Source: Microbulbifer okhotskensis
GTDB taxonomy: Bacteria; Pseudomonadota; Gammaproteobacteria; Pseudomonadales; Cellvibrionaceae
Direction: 5' to 3'
Length of the DNA: 64,000 bases
Assembly: GCF_023895975.1 (NCBI RefSeq)
Contig: NZ_JALBWM010000012.1
Coordinates: 1-64,000, forward strand
The notes under the pieces are model-generated. The model had not been told where the DNA came from, made no database searches, and saw only the letters and a program-made list of their open reading frames with translations. Positions 8,758 through 18,889 of the stretch are shown here, one piece after another (the first letter of the stretch is position 1; each line of letters begins with the position of its first letter). The position numbers and the translations under genes are program-made.

Positions 8758-10728
8758 TTAATCTGCGTCTACCAGAGACTCTACGGAATCTGGCACCAAT
8801 TCAGCACTCAATTCAGCCTGCAGCTCCTGAACCAAAGGGTCAGCTAACAGTGCATCGTGGGCAGCTTCCAGTCGCTCCTGGCGCGTAGCAGCTACCAGTC
8901 TTGCGGGAGTGCTGCCATGCACCTGCCCCACTTGTATTTGTGCCACAACTGGCTGCTGGAAAAAATCCCCAAACAAATCCCCCAGGCGCCGCTGGTGAAT
9001 TTCGTCGTAGAGGCTGCTATACGATTCATCCAGAGTAAAGGACAGTATATTGTCCTGCCGCCCCACCATCTCTAAATGCTGGGCGATGGAGTGTAATATA
9101 CCGGTAATACCCAGCTGTCTATACATCACCGGCCAACTACCGGGAGTCAATGCTTCCAGCTGCGCCTTTGGCAACTCCTGGTTGTAAATTTTCGCTGCGG
9201 GCTCTTTCGAAGCGACCGCCGTCACCTCGACCGGCATTGACTCCACTTCAGCTACTCGCTGACGCAGCTCAGCCAGGACATCCTGGCGCTGAGGCCGCTG
9301 TTCCTGCCTCGCTTCCCGTTCATTCTGTAAAAGGGGAGCACTCGGAGCCGGTTCCTGCTCAAACTCTATCATCGACTCACCGATGCCAGTCTCTGGAACA
9401 GTTTGCTGTGGTGACTCCACTTCGGACCCCACCACCCGGTCGTATCCCGATGATTTCGAAACCTGTTTATGCGGGACTCTTTCAAGACCTGTCGCAACCG
9501 ATCGAGCAGGCGGTTGCACCGCCTCAGGCTTTTTTGCCGGACTGACCTCCGAATTGGACATCGATGGCTGCTGCTCGCAGGGCAACGCGTCTACTCCCTT
9601 TGATTCAGCAGCTGGCAGTGGCGCACGCGGGATATCCGCAACCCCCTGCGGACGAAATGCCAACATACGCAACAACGCCATTTCAAAGCCACTTCGCTGA
9701 TCCGGTGCCAGCGGCAGGTCGCGTCGTGCATGTAAAGCCATCTGGTAATACAACTGCACATTTTCTGGGCCGAGACGCTCCGCCAAAGCCCTAAGTTTCT
9801 CCCCGTCCCCAAGAGAGTTATCAATGGATTGAGGAAGGAGTTGCGCGACGGCTATGCGGTGCAGGTTATCTGCCAGCTCCACCAGCGCGGCACTGTAATC
9901 GGGCGCCTGTTGGGACAACTCCGCAACAACAGCAAATAACCCAGGAGCGTCTTCATCAGATAGGGCCTGCAACAACTTCCAGACCAGTCTCGAATCAATA
10001 CTACCGAGCATACCGCGCACTTCAGCTTCAGTGATTTTTCCACCACCAAAGGCGATCGCTTGATCGGTAAGACTCATCCCGTCACGCATACTGCCATCGG
10101 CAGCCCGAGCGAGGTGCCAGAGAGCTCCATCTTCAAATGGGACTTGCTCCTGCTCCAGGACAAATTTCAAATGCCCCACAACCCGCTCTGGGCTCATATT
10201 CTTTAACTTAAACTGGAGACAGCGAGACAGCACTGTGACCGGCAACTTCTGTGGATCAGTGGTCGCCAGAAGAAACTTCACATGGGGGGGCGGCTCTTCC
10301 AGTGTCTTCAATAACGCATTGAAAGAGCTGTTGGACAGCATGTGTACTTCGTCAATCAGGTAGACTTTATAGCGGCCTCTTGTGGGAGCGTATTGCACGT
10401 TCTCAAGCAGTTCCCGGGTATCCTCCACCTTGGTACGGGAAGCCGCATCCACTTCGATAAGGTCAACAAAACGGCCATCGGCAATTTCATTACAGGCATG
10501 ACATTGACCACAGGGCTCGGAACTGACCCCTTCTTCACAATTCAGGCACTTCGCCAGGATTCTCGCGATAGTGGTCTTTCCCACCCCACGAGTGCCAGCA
10601 AACAGGTAAGCATGGTGTAGACGTTCATTATCCAGGGCATTGATCAGCGCCTGGAGCACATGCTCCTGCCCCACCATCTCGCGGAACAGCCTTGGGCGCC
10701 ACTTCCGTGCCAGTACTTGATAACTCAT
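8758..10728 (-). CDS. dnaX: DNA polymerase III subunits tau and gamma
   Basis: 656 residues (tau). The AAA+ clamp-loader core has Walker A GTRGVGKT at 45-52, zinc-module cysteines at about 61, 64, 73, 76 and 79, Walker B LIDEVHML near 124-131 and the SRC motif LSRC. A Pro/Glu-rich linker (about 365-500) precedes the tau C-terminal domain that contacts helicase and polymerase alpha. At codon 400 a programmed -1 frameshift signal should yield a 401-residue gamma protein. First gene of dnaX-ybaB-recR-rnd-ycgL-ycgN. Confidence 0.97.
   Translation of the reverse strand: MSYQVLARKWRPRLFREMVGQEHVLQALINALDNERLHHAYLFAGTRGVGKTTIARILAKCLNCEEGVSSEPCGQCHACNEIADGRFVDLIEVDAASRTKVEDTRELLENVQYAPTRGRYKVYLIDEVHMLSNSSFNALLKTLEEPPPHVKFLLATTDPQKLPVTVLSRCLQFKLKNMSPERVVGHLKFVLEQEQVPFEDGALWHLARAADGSMRDGMSLTDQAIAFGGGKITEAEVRGMLGSIDSRLVWKLLQALSDEDAPGLFAVVAELSQQAPDYSAALVELADNLHRIAVAQLLPQSIDNSLGDGEKLRALAERLGPENVQLYYQMALHARRDLPLAPDQRSGFEMALLRMLAFRPQGVADIPRAPLPAAESKGVDALPCEQQPSMSNSEVSPAKKPEAVQPPARSVATGLERVPHKQVSKSSGYDRVVGSEVESPQQTVPETGIGESMIEFEQEPAPSAPLLQNEREARQEQRPQRQDVLAELRQRVAEVESMPVEVTAVASKEPAAKIYNQELPKAQLEALTPGSWPVMYRQLGITGILHSIAQHLEMVGRQDNILSFTLDESYSSLYDEIHQRRLGDLFGDFFQQPVVAQIQVGQVHGSTPARLVAATRQERLEAAHDALLADPLVQELQAELSAELVPDSVESLVDAD
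9508..9550 (-). promoter_or_regulatory. dnaX programmed -1 frameshift cassette
   Basis: On the minus strand, in order: an internal Shine-Dalgarno GGAGGT (9545-9550), nine bases, then the in-frame slippery heptamer A AAA AAG (9529-9535). After a four-base spacer comes a perfect 7-bp stem AGGCGGT/ACCGCCT with loop GCA (9508-9524). A -1 slip reads GCC and then TGA (9524-9526), ending translation at once. This is the same three-part design as in E. coli dnaX, where it makes gamma. All parts are seen directly; operation is inferred. Confidence 0.9.
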
Positions 10729-10963
10729 TTAATCTCCGGTGCTCGACACACCTCTGCAAAATCTTGTCGTCTACGCCTGTGGCGCGGCCGCCATTATACC
10801 GGCATCGACCTCGAGGCATAGGGAATCGAAAGGTGTGACCAGTCAAGTTCGATCGTGCCTCTCGTAGCCAAACCAATGCTTGTGATATAACTGTGCGCCA
10901 ACTCGCACTAAGAACAATCAGTCCATAACTACAGCGAGTCGGGTACGGGGATCACGATCAGTA

Positions 10964-11491
10964 ATGAATAAGGCCAGGAAGACGCTTCTCGAACGGCTGT
11001 TTACCGAGCACGGACAGGCCTTGGTACGCTTTGTCTCTCGCATTGTCAAAAGTCCTGACGATGCCGAAGATATCGCCCAGCATGCCTATCTGCGCCTGCA
11101 AAAACTCAGCGATGAAAAAGAACTCGACAACCCCCGGGCCTACCTCTACCAAATAGCCAACAACTTGGCGGTGGACCAATTGCGTCGCGGCAAGCTGCAT
11201 GTCGAATACATCAACCAACAAGCACCGCTGGACAGCGCCCCCTATACCGATGAACACGCCGACCATCAGTCCCCCGAAAGACTGTTGGCAGCCCGTCAGC
11301 AGCTGCAGTCCATTTACGACACCATGGACAAGCTGCCTCTCAAGTGCCGCCAAGCATTTTTGCTACACAGAACCCGGGGGCTGTCCTATAGCGAAATAGC
11401 CCAGGAAATGAATATTTCAGTGAGCAGTGTCGAAAAGTATATTTTGCAGGCTTTAAAGGCATGTCGGAAAAAAGTCGCTCCTGAGAGGTAG
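10964..11491 (+). CDS. ECF RNA polymerase sigma factor, FecI-like
   Basis: 175 residues. Region 2 spans about 9-78, with DAEDIAQHAYLRLQ and the DNA-contact segment NPRAYLYQIANNLAVDQLRR. Region 4 spans about 118-170, with LPLKCRQAFLLHRTRGLSY and a helix-turn-helix IAQEMNISVSSVEKYI. FecI-type factors transcribe TonB-receptor genes when released by a FecR protein, and the next two genes are exactly FecR and an STN receptor. The ATG at 10964 has only a weak ribosome binding site. Confidence 0.92.
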   Translation: MNKARKTLLERLFTEHGQALVRFVSRIVKSPDDAEDIAQHAYLRLQKLSDEKELDNPRAYLYQIANNLAVDQLRRGKLHVEYINQQAPLDSAPYTDEHADHQSPERLLAARQQLQSIYDTMDKLPLKCRQAFLLHRTRGLSYSEIAQEMNISVSSVEKYILQALKACRKKVAPER

Positions 11492-11851
11492 CTATCCGAG
11501 GGGGGCAGTCATTCAAGTAAGGCATTCGCGGCCTATTTTTAAAAACGACTTTAGGGTAAAGCCGCAGAAAATGGTCACATCAATCTAACATTCAACATGA
11601 AAATTAGTTGAGGGGGGAGCCTCTCCGGCCGTCTCAGCTTCCAAGGCCAGAAAGAGAAAATTGAACACTCTGAATTTTGCACTGAATACAGAATTTTTTA
11701 CTGCAAAACATGAAGAATGTGTTGAAATTGTTTTCTGATCTAGCTTTTTGCGCCAAACAGAACGTACAAATCACATTTTTTTGAGTAAGATGCCACTTTA
11801 GGCACCTTTGTACCAAGTAAGCTTTTGAAGACCCAAGGTATTAGAGCAGCC
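11492..11851. other. Gap between sigma factor and FecR genes
   Basis: FecI and FecR genes usually abut; here 360 AT-rich bases separate them with no credible frame. A promoter for fecR and the receptor (for instance one recognised by the ECF factor itself) is likely in this stretch, but I cannot identify its elements with confidence. Confidence 0.4.
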
Positions 11852-12919
11852 ATGACAACTAACCCCAAGCAAGCAGTAAGCGAAGATAGCCTCGACCAGG
11901 CTTGTGCTTGGGTTGTGCGCCTGCGTTCAGGCTCAGTAAGCGCAGCTGACCACCGCGAATTCAGCCAGTGGATAACCTACTCAGAAGAAAACCACCTCGC
12001 TTTTTCTGAGATTACTGAACTCTGGGGAGATCTGGGTGCCCTATCCCATCTACCAATCGACCAGCTGTTCCCCGAGAGCGCTCCATCTCAGAATCCGAGT
12101 GCTTCGGACTTTACCGCTCAAAGATCCGCCCTCCCCCATGTAAGGGGATACAAATCTGAAGAACGCCTGCGGGCATTACCTAAATGGTTGATTGGAGGAG
12201 GACTGGCAACTTGCGGGGCAGTGATCGCTCTCTGGGTAGGCTATCAAGGCATAAACAGCCAACCTCAGGCACAGATATTTGTGACCGAGCGTGGCCAGGT
12301 GCAAACTATTGACCTTTCCGACGGTTCAGAAGTAAAGCTGAATTCCAATAGCGAGTTGAGAGTGATTTATAGCCGCAAAGAGCGGCGCACCCAGCTAGTC
12401 CGGGGAGAAGCTTTCTTTGAGGTCGCCAGGCAGACTTCTCGACCCTTCACCGTAGTCGCAGGTAGTGCCAATATTCGCGTTTTGGGTACCGAATTTAATG
12501 TCGAGCTCAACCCTGAAAACACGCGAGTGTCCGTCGTAGGCGGTACAGTTTCAGTCAGTGAAGCCAGCAGTGCTGCCGGTCTTAAACCCGAGTCAGTGCA
12601 ACTCGTTAAGAACCAGAAAGTCAGCGTCTCCGATAGAGGGCTTACCCCTATCGCTCACACCTCCCCAGAGGAAGCCACCGACTGGACAAGGGGCACGCTG
12701 GTTTTTGAAAGAACTCCCCTCAAAGATGCGCTTATGGAGCTTAATCGCTATCTCAGTATCCCTGCTACCGCATCCCCGCAGGTAGAAAACCGACTAATCT
12801 CGGGAACCTTTGAGATCTCCGACCCAGATAACACACTCAAGGCAATTGCTACCGCCCTGGACTTACAACAAGATCACAGCGACTCCAACCTGACTATCTT
12901 GTCTCCTACGAATAACTAG
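11852..12919 (+). CDS. FecR family anti-sigma factor/regulator
   Basis: 355 residues from the ATG at 11852; a frame open from a TTG at 11825 adds nine residues. The cytoplasmic N-terminus (about 1-110) contains the family segment ACAWVVRLRSG. A single membrane helix lies near 120-140 (LATCGAVIALWVGY), and the periplasmic FecR domain follows (about 155-245, with LNSNSELRVIYS and GEAFFEVA). A C-terminal STN-like domain spans about 275-350. FecR holds the sigma factor and relays the occupied-receptor signal across the inner membrane. It lies between its presumed sigma factor and receptor. Confidence 0.92.
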   Translation: MTTNPKQAVSEDSLDQACAWVVRLRSGSVSAADHREFSQWITYSEENHLAFSEITELWGDLGALSHLPIDQLFPESAPSQNPSASDFTAQRSALPHVRGYKSEERLRALPKWLIGGGLATCGAVIALWVGYQGINSQPQAQIFVTERGQVQTIDLSDGSEVKLNSNSELRVIYSRKERRTQLVRGEAFFEVARQTSRPFTVVAGSANIRVLGTEFNVELNPENTRVSVVGGTVSVSEASSAAGLKPESVQLVKNQKVSVSDRGLTPIAHTSPEEATDWTRGTLVFERTPLKDALMELNRYLSIPATASPQVENRLISGTFEISDPDNTLKAIATALDLQQDHSDSNLTILSPTNN

Positions 12920-12922
12920 GTT

Positions 12923-12950
12923 ATAACCGTCGCCCACGGCGGTTGTTTAT
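12923..12950 (+). terminator. Weak hairpin after fecR
   Basis: AACCGTCG and CGGCGGTT pair with one wobble around a CCCA loop, then GTTTATTAT. It could attenuate transcription between fecR and the receptor gene 100 bases on. Weak. Confidence 0.3.
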
Positions 12951-13021
12951 TATCTAGGCGAAACTAACCCGTCATAAAACCAGAATATAGCGATAGTAAT
13001 GCTGCGCCCCAGTGTGCAGCA

Positions 13022-15946
13022 TTGATAACAGCGGGCACTCCATTGACTCTCAAGCACTGGATAACATTATCCCTTGCCATAGCGCTAGCTCACCCCGGCG
13101 GCGCCTCAGCTCTATGCCCAAAATCTGGGATTCAGATACCCAAGGGGAGCCTCTCTCAAGCACTGATATCCCTAGGACAGCAGTGTGAAATCTCACTACT
13201 AGTACGAACCTCATCTGCAGCCAACTACCGAGTAAGCCGACAGACGCTACAGAGCCCGGACGGCCAATTTGAGTCAGCCTTAAAAGAATTACTCAAGGAA
13301 GTACCCCTTTCCTACAAAAGGGTGGGGGCATCATCAGTTGCCGTAATTGAGCCCCCCGCCACAAACAGACTATCCCAAGAACTACCTGAAAACGCACAAA
13401 CGGAAGAGGTCACTGTAACCGGCCAGAGCCTGACCGGCAGCCACTTACGCCACTTTCAATCAGACGGATACCTACCTGTCGACCGACTCTCACGTGATCA
13501 ACTGGAAATGACCGGCGCTCAAACTATAGCTGACTTGCTCAAATTTCTACCGGCAATATCCGGTAACTCAACAAGCACCTCTGTCAGCCAAGAAAGTGAT
13601 GGAACTGCGACCGTTTCACTTCGCGGCCTTCCAGCAAATAGCACTTTGGTACTTATCAATGGGAGACGCATTATTAGCGATGGGTTCAAAGGGGAGGCAA
13701 CAGACCTCAACACCATTCCCCTTGCCTTGGTTGAGCGGGTCGAAATATTAAAAGACGGGGCCTCGGCGGTATATGGCTCAGACGCCATTGCCGGAGTGGT
13801 CAACATCATCCTGCAAAGGGATTTTGAAGGACTCTCAGTAAAGAGCTTTTTTGGTCAAACCCCGCACAGCGATCGCGAGAGTGAGTCTCACAACTTAACC
13901 TGGGGCTGGAGAGGGGATCGCGCCCATGTGATGCTCAATCTTTCGCAAAATAAACAGGGGGCGGTGATGAGCCGTAACCGCAACCTATCAAGTTCGGCCG
14001 ATAGCCGCGCTCTAGGGGGCTCTGACCAGCGCTCATCGGCTATTCCAGAAGGATTTATTGCCCTTGGGGAAAATGACGTAATAACCAGTCTTTCGGCCGG
14101 CCTCTATCAAGATTGGTCCACCGAAGACAAATTTGACTATAGTGACTATTCTTCCGCAGTCACTCCCACACAGAATGACTCCATCTACATAGCCGGAAAC
14201 TTGGATATTGGCGATAGCTCAGTCGCCTTCTCTGAAATCATGGGTGTACGATCAACCGGAAAGTCCACCTCAGCTCCAACACCTGTATTTACTCACTTTG
14301 ATAATGGTGACCTGACAATATCTGCCGACAACCTTTATAACACCTTCGATCAGGATATCTATGATGTACGGCGGCGTATCATTGAATTGGGACCTCGTGT
14401 ACAGAACAACCAAACAAACTCGTGGAGGTTTAATACTGGGCTTAAAGGCTTCTGGGATGAATGGCAGTGGGAGCTGGGTGCCTCGATTCATCGAGCCTAT
14501 AAAAAGGAAACTTTAAGTAACGTCATAGACCCATACGCTCTATCTACAGGTCTCAAAGGGCCAGATACTTGCAACGCCACAATTTCCTGTATACCCATTA
14601 ACTTACTGGGCCCCAGTGGCAGTATCGACCCAAACCAGCTGGACTATATACGCGGCAAAAGCGTTACCACCAGCAACTCCCGCATGACATCACTTACATT
14701 TATTACCGATGGTATCGTTAAGAAAATACCTGCCGGTAACATCCTCGCAGCTGCCGGAATAGAGTTTAGGCGAGAGAGCGTCAGCCTTCGATCCAATGAC
14801 AATACTGGACTCTCATTTATCGGGGGGCACGCTCCTGGCTCTACCGAGGGAACCCGAACTATCAAAGAAGCATTTGCCGAGGTATCGGTACCTATTATTT
14901 CAGAAAAACTGTGGTTTGATGGGGCCATCCGAACCTCTTATTACAATGATTTTGGAGATACCAGCAATCCAAAGCTCGCTATTAGATGGAAGCCCGCACC
15001 CTCACTACTGGTTCGCAGCAGTTATACCGCCGGGTTTAGGGCCCCGACGCTGACAGACATGAACCAGCAAGGCTACCAAACCCAAGAGTTTTTATTTGAC
15101 CCCTGCACCAGCTCAAATGCCAGCTCCCTTCCCGGTTGCCTAGCGCAGGCCGACAATTCACGAATACAGTATTTAACAGAATTTAGCGGCAACCCTGATC
15201 TCAAACCGGAAACATCCCGCACGGCTTCTCTCGGCGTGACCTGGCAGCCACCCGACATAGCAGGGTTTACCGCAACGCTCGACTTTTACGATATTGATGA
15301 AGATCAGGTCATAGGTACCAACCCCCAGTTTTTGCTGGATCAAAATGCATACTTCAACCTATATACCGATCTGGTCGTTCGTGATGGAAACGGTGATATC
15401 ACCCAAATCTACGCATCCCGCATCAATCAAGGTAGCCGGGAAATTCGAGGATACGACACGGCCTTTCGCTATGAATTTCAGACCGGTGATAACAGCCAGC
15501 TTCAGCTGGCCCTCAACATCAGCCGAATGCTACATTACCTTAACCAAAGCTCTCCCGAGTCAAATCAAAAGGACTTTGTCGGAACCTTCACCGATATCTC
15601 CAGCGGGGGGGTTGGTTCACTCCCCAAATGGAAGGCGAATGCAGGTGCGTATTGGAATAGGGGCCCTTGGAATGCGGGCTATACCATACACTACGTAGGA
15701 AGCCTGACAGAGGCCTTCACCAATCAAGACGGCACTGATGGCGCGCGAAAAATTAGTGACTGGTCATCTCAGGACATCCAGATTTCCTACACTCCTAGCG
15801 AACCGCTAAAATTTGCCATTGGTATAAACAACCTGCTAGACACCCCCCCTCCCTTCGCTTCAACCTCAGTCAGCGATAACTACGACTATCAGACGTACGA
15901 CCTTACCGGCCGATTCCTATATGGAAGCATCTCCCTCAGGTTCTGA
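13022..15946 (+). CDS. TonB-dependent receptor with STN signalling domain
   Basis: About 974 residues. A signal peptide (ITLSLAIALAHPGGASA) is followed by an STN domain (about 36-110) that touches FecR in the periplasm, a TonB-box region (EEVTVTGQSL, about 136-145), a plug domain (about 160-270) and a 22-strand barrel ending in the aromatic C-terminus GSISLRF. It both imports a ligand and signals its presence to the upstream FecR/sigma pair. No ATG suits the signal peptide: the frame opens at TTG 13022, with another TTG at 13043. Ligand unknown. Confidence 0.9.
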   Translation: MITAGTPLTLKHWITLSLAIALAHPGGASALCPKSGIQIPKGSLSQALISLGQQCEISLLVRTSSAANYRVSRQTLQSPDGQFESALKELLKEVPLSYKRVGASSVAVIEPPATNRLSQELPENAQTEEVTVTGQSLTGSHLRHFQSDGYLPVDRLSRDQLEMTGAQTIADLLKFLPAISGNSTSTSVSQESDGTATVSLRGLPANSTLVLINGRRIISDGFKGEATDLNTIPLALVERVEILKDGASAVYGSDAIAGVVNIILQRDFEGLSVKSFFGQTPHSDRESESHNLTWGWRGDRAHVMLNLSQNKQGAVMSRNRNLSSSADSRALGGSDQRSSAIPEGFIALGENDVITSLSAGLYQDWSTEDKFDYSDYSSAVTPTQNDSIYIAGNLDIGDSSVAFSEIMGVRSTGKSTSAPTPVFTHFDNGDLTISADNLYNTFDQDIYDVRRRIIELGPRVQNNQTNSWRFNTGLKGFWDEWQWELGASIHRAYKKETLSNVIDPYALSTGLKGPDTCNATISCIPINLLGPSGSIDPNQLDYIRGKSVTTSNSRMTSLTFITDGIVKKIPAGNILAAAGIEFRRESVSLRSNDNTGLSFIGGHAPGSTEGTRTIKEAFAEVSVPIISEKLWFDGAIRTSYYNDFGDTSNPKLAIRWKPAPSLLVRSSYTAGFRAPTLTDMNQQGYQTQEFLFDPCTSSNASSLPGCLAQADNSRIQYLTEFSGNPDLKPETSRTASLGVTWQPPDIAGFTATLDFYDIDEDQVIGTNPQFLLDQNAYFNLYTDLVVRDGNGDITQIYASRINQGSREIRGYDTAFRYEFQTGDNSQLQLALNISRMLHYLNQSSPESNQKDFVGTFTDISSGGVGSLPKWKANAGAYWNRGPWNAGYTIHYVGSLTEAFTNQDGTDGARKISDWSSQDIQISYTPSEPLKFAIGINNLLDTPPPFASTSVSDNYDYQTYDLTGRFLYGSISLRF

Positions 15947-16204
15947 GCCTACCTCTCCCAGTCCTACCTCCCCAACTAAAAAGCATTAAAAAAAGCCACT
16001 TCGTTCAAAAATCAACCAGAAAGGGACCTGGCAGTCCTGACAATACGTAGTATTGGAAAAAAAATGCGATTCTTTTGAGGGGTTCTCCCCGCCAATCGTT
16101 AACAAGAGTGTTGGGAGGGAAGTGGCCGCTTGGGGGTAGCTACTTCCGGCAATCGTCATAAACGACAAAAGACTATAAATCCAACGATCAAGAGAGGATT
16201 GACA

Positions 16205-18838
16205 ATGAAAAAGAACCTACTGTCTGCAGCTGTTAAGGGGGCTTTGGGCCTTACCGCAGCAGCGATCATGATTCCGGCTACGCCCGCTTTCGCTCAAGAA
16301 GACGCCGCTCTCGTAGAGGAAGTTGTTGTAACTGGCTCCCGTATTAAGCGCACAAATTTCGATGAAGCCGCGCAAGTAGTCAGCATGGACCGCGCCGATA
16401 TTGACGCTGCTGGCAGCCTAATGATTGCTGACACCCTACGCAATACTCCTCTGAACTCTCTGGGTTCTTTCAGCGAGCGCTCTGGCAGCTCCGCTCAGTC
16501 CAACGCGACTGTTGATCTGCGCGGTCTTGGCGAACAGCGTACCATGGTAATGCTGAATGGCCGCCGCCTACCCGGCTCCCCGAACTTGGGCGCCGCAACT
16601 ATTAACCTGAACATGATCCCGATGGCAGCCGTTGAGCGCATCGACATCCTCGCCGATGGCGCATCCGCTGTTTACGGTTCAGACGCAGTTGCCGGTGTGG
16701 TCAACATGGTAATGCGCGAGAACTTCGATGGCCTCGAATTCTCTGTGCGTCGTGGCGACCGCTCTGAAGACGATGGTGCCGAAGAGTCTTTCAGCTTTGT
16801 TACTGGTATCAGCAGTGATCGCGGCAATATCACTTTTGCCGCAGAATTTGACCGTCGCGACCCAATTTTTGATGCGGACCGCGATTACACCGCCGCCTGG
16901 GCTCAGGACCAGGATGGCGATGGCAAGATAGACACGTACAACGACACTGAGGGCTACTCTTACTACGGAAGAACTGTCCTCCTTTCAGATGCTGAAACAG
17001 AGTACGAGTCATACCGCGCTGCTAGCAGCTGTGGTTCTGAGCCTCTGTTCGCAGAGCAGGGTGCTGCAGCTTTCGGTGACAGCGATGGGACCTTGTGTTC
17101 TTACGCCTATGGCAATATCTCTGCAAATAAAGCAGAGCTAAAGCGCGTTAATACTTTCCTGAACGCCAACTACGAAATCTCTGACAAAGTAGAGCTATTC
17201 TCCAGCGTTCTCTTCTCCAAAGTAGAGTCTTTCGGCCGCTATGCTCCACCGGCTGCTACCTGGTCTGACCTGCCTGTTGACTATGCGGACAACCCGTTCT
17301 CCGAAGACGAAATCAATGCGCTGATAGCCGACGGTACAATCACCGAAGACTACGCCCTGACCGGCTACTACCGCTGGAATAATATTGGCCCTCGTGACAA
17401 CGTTGTTACTGACTACCAATATGACTTCACCCTTGGTCTTCGCGGCGACTTGTCCGACAACGTAAGCTATGAAACTTACTTGCAAACCGGCCGTTATGAA
17501 TCCAAAGAGTTTGGTAGCTACTACTTGTCCTACCCAGGCCTGGATTCCGTACTTGCAGACGGTATGGACCCAACCTCCGACGCAGCTGCGGAGGTGATGA
17601 AGGCCACCACCTCCCAAGATAACTACACCGCTATGTCCAAAGCATATGGCCATGTGCAGTTTGGCGTAGGAGACTTCTTCGGCGCAGGTGAAACCCTGGT
17701 ACTGACTGGCGCCGAAGCTTACAGCATGGAGTACGGTAACCAGTACGATGCAGGCTCTGAAGCTGGCCTTGTTGGCGGTAGCGCCGGTAACTCTTCCAGC
17801 GGTGATCGCGATGTTGTCGCTCTGTTTGCCGAGGCCATTGTTCCAGTAACCGATGCCATCGAAGTTAGTGCTGCACTTCGCTACGATGACTACAGTGACT
17901 TCGGTTCCAATATTGCTCCAACTCTATCTGCGAGCTACCGTGTGCTCGACACACTTAGCCTGCGTGCTCGCGTTGGTAAAGGATTCCGTGCTCCGGCGCT
18001 CGACGAACTATACGGTCCATCCCAGTTTTCAGCCGAAACAGCCACCAACCCAAATACTGGTCTCCGCAGACAATGGGATATCTATTACTCCACCAGTGAA
18101 GACCTGGAAGCGGAAACATCCACTTCTATGTCTATCGGCGGTAACTGGGAGTTTGCTGATAACTGGAATGTAGATCTCAGCATCTGGAACGTTGAAGTTG
18201 AAGATGTCATTCTGCAGCCCGAAGTTCAGGATATCTTCTACGCCTGGGCTTCAGGTGTTGATCTGCCTGAAGCAACTGGCGTTTACTTCACTGGTAACGG
18301 TAATAGCGCAGCAACTGTCTTCTACTCTCAAAGCACTAATGCCGGCGTCCTGGATGTAACTGGTATTGATATCAAAATTGACGGCAGCGTCGAACTTCCT
18401 TTTGGTATGCTTAACTTGGGTTCTTTCGTGAGCCACCAGCTCTCTTATGAGAAAGAGGCGTATTTCGAAGGCCCTGTACAAGACATTGCCGGCTTCAACT
18501 TATACCCAGATCTTCGTGCTCAATTTACTGTGGGCTGGAGTATGGATCAACATGCGGTGGACCTGACTGTTGACTACGTTACTAGCCACGATGAATTCAC
18601 CACTGTTACTGATAGCGGCTCTTTAGTTAAGAGCGGTGACGATCTGGACACCTGGACCACCATGAACCTGTCTTACAGCTTTGATACCGAGTCTTACGGC
18701 CTGATCAAACTGGGCGCTCGTAACCTGACCAATGAAGAGCCAGTACTGGATAAAGATGGTAAATTCTCGTCTGACCACTACAACCTGTATGACAATACCG
18801 GTCGTGTTCTGTACGCTGAGTACACTATGAGCTTCTAA
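16205..18838 (+). CDS. TonB-dependent receptor
   Basis: 877 residues from the ATG at 16205, which follows AGAGG at a good spacing and opens a normal signal peptide cut near AFAQ; a longer frame from 16130 is not needed. A TonB-box-like EEVVVTGSRIKR (about 37-48), plug domain (to about 190) and outer-membrane barrel ending YAEYTMSF are visible. There is no STN domain, so this is a transporter without the sigma-signalling arm. An exposed segment DQDGDGKID near 236-244 resembles a calcium-binding Asp loop. It may be under control of the sigma system just upstream. Substrate unknown. Confidence 0.92.
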   Translation: MKKNLLSAAVKGALGLTAAAIMIPATPAFAQEDAALVEEVVVTGSRIKRTNFDEAAQVVSMDRADIDAAGSLMIADTLRNTPLNSLGSFSERSGSSAQSNATVDLRGLGEQRTMVMLNGRRLPGSPNLGAATINLNMIPMAAVERIDILADGASAVYGSDAVAGVVNMVMRENFDGLEFSVRRGDRSEDDGAEESFSFVTGISSDRGNITFAAEFDRRDPIFDADRDYTAAWAQDQDGDGKIDTYNDTEGYSYYGRTVLLSDAETEYESYRAASSCGSEPLFAEQGAAAFGDSDGTLCSYAYGNISANKAELKRVNTFLNANYEISDKVELFSSVLFSKVESFGRYAPPAATWSDLPVDYADNPFSEDEINALIADGTITEDYALTGYYRWNNIGPRDNVVTDYQYDFTLGLRGDLSDNVSYETYLQTGRYESKEFGSYYLSYPGLDSVLADGMDPTSDAAAEVMKATTSQDNYTAMSKAYGHVQFGVGDFFGAGETLVLTGAEAYSMEYGNQYDAGSEAGLVGGSAGNSSSGDRDVVALFAEAIVPVTDAIEVSAALRYDDYSDFGSNIAPTLSASYRVLDTLSLRARVGKGFRAPALDELYGPSQFSAETATNPNTGLRRQWDIYYSTSEDLEAETSTSMSIGGNWEFADNWNVDLSIWNVEVEDVILQPEVQDIFYAWASGVDLPEATGVYFTGNGNSAATVFYSQSTNAGVLDVTGIDIKIDGSVELPFGMLNLGSFVSHQLSYEKEAYFEGPVQDIAGFNLYPDLRAQFTVGWSMDQHAVDLTVDYVTSHDEFTTVTDSGSLVKSGDDLDTWTTMNLSYSFDTESYGLIKLGARNLTNEEPVLDKDGKFSSDHYNLYDNTGRVLYAEYTMSF

Positions 18839-18860
18839 GAGTTCATTCTCTCTGAAGACA

Positions 18861-18889
18861 AAAAGGGCCGGCTCTGCCGGCCCTTTTTC
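18861..18889 (+). terminator. Intrinsic terminator after TonB receptor
   Basis: GGGCCGGC and GCCGGCCC pair around TCT, flanked by A and T runs; a strong rho-independent terminator about 25 bases after the receptor stop. Confidence 0.9.

Noticed and set aside
10729..10963. Possible signal-recognition-particle RNA or tRNA upstream of dnaX
   Set aside because: The region was read on both strands for the SRP core GGAAGGAAGCAG-type sequence and for tRNA arms; neither is present.
17195..17653. 152-codon minus-strand frame inside a TonB receptor gene
   Set aside because: Shadow frame; the plus-strand receptor is continuous and has clear family features.
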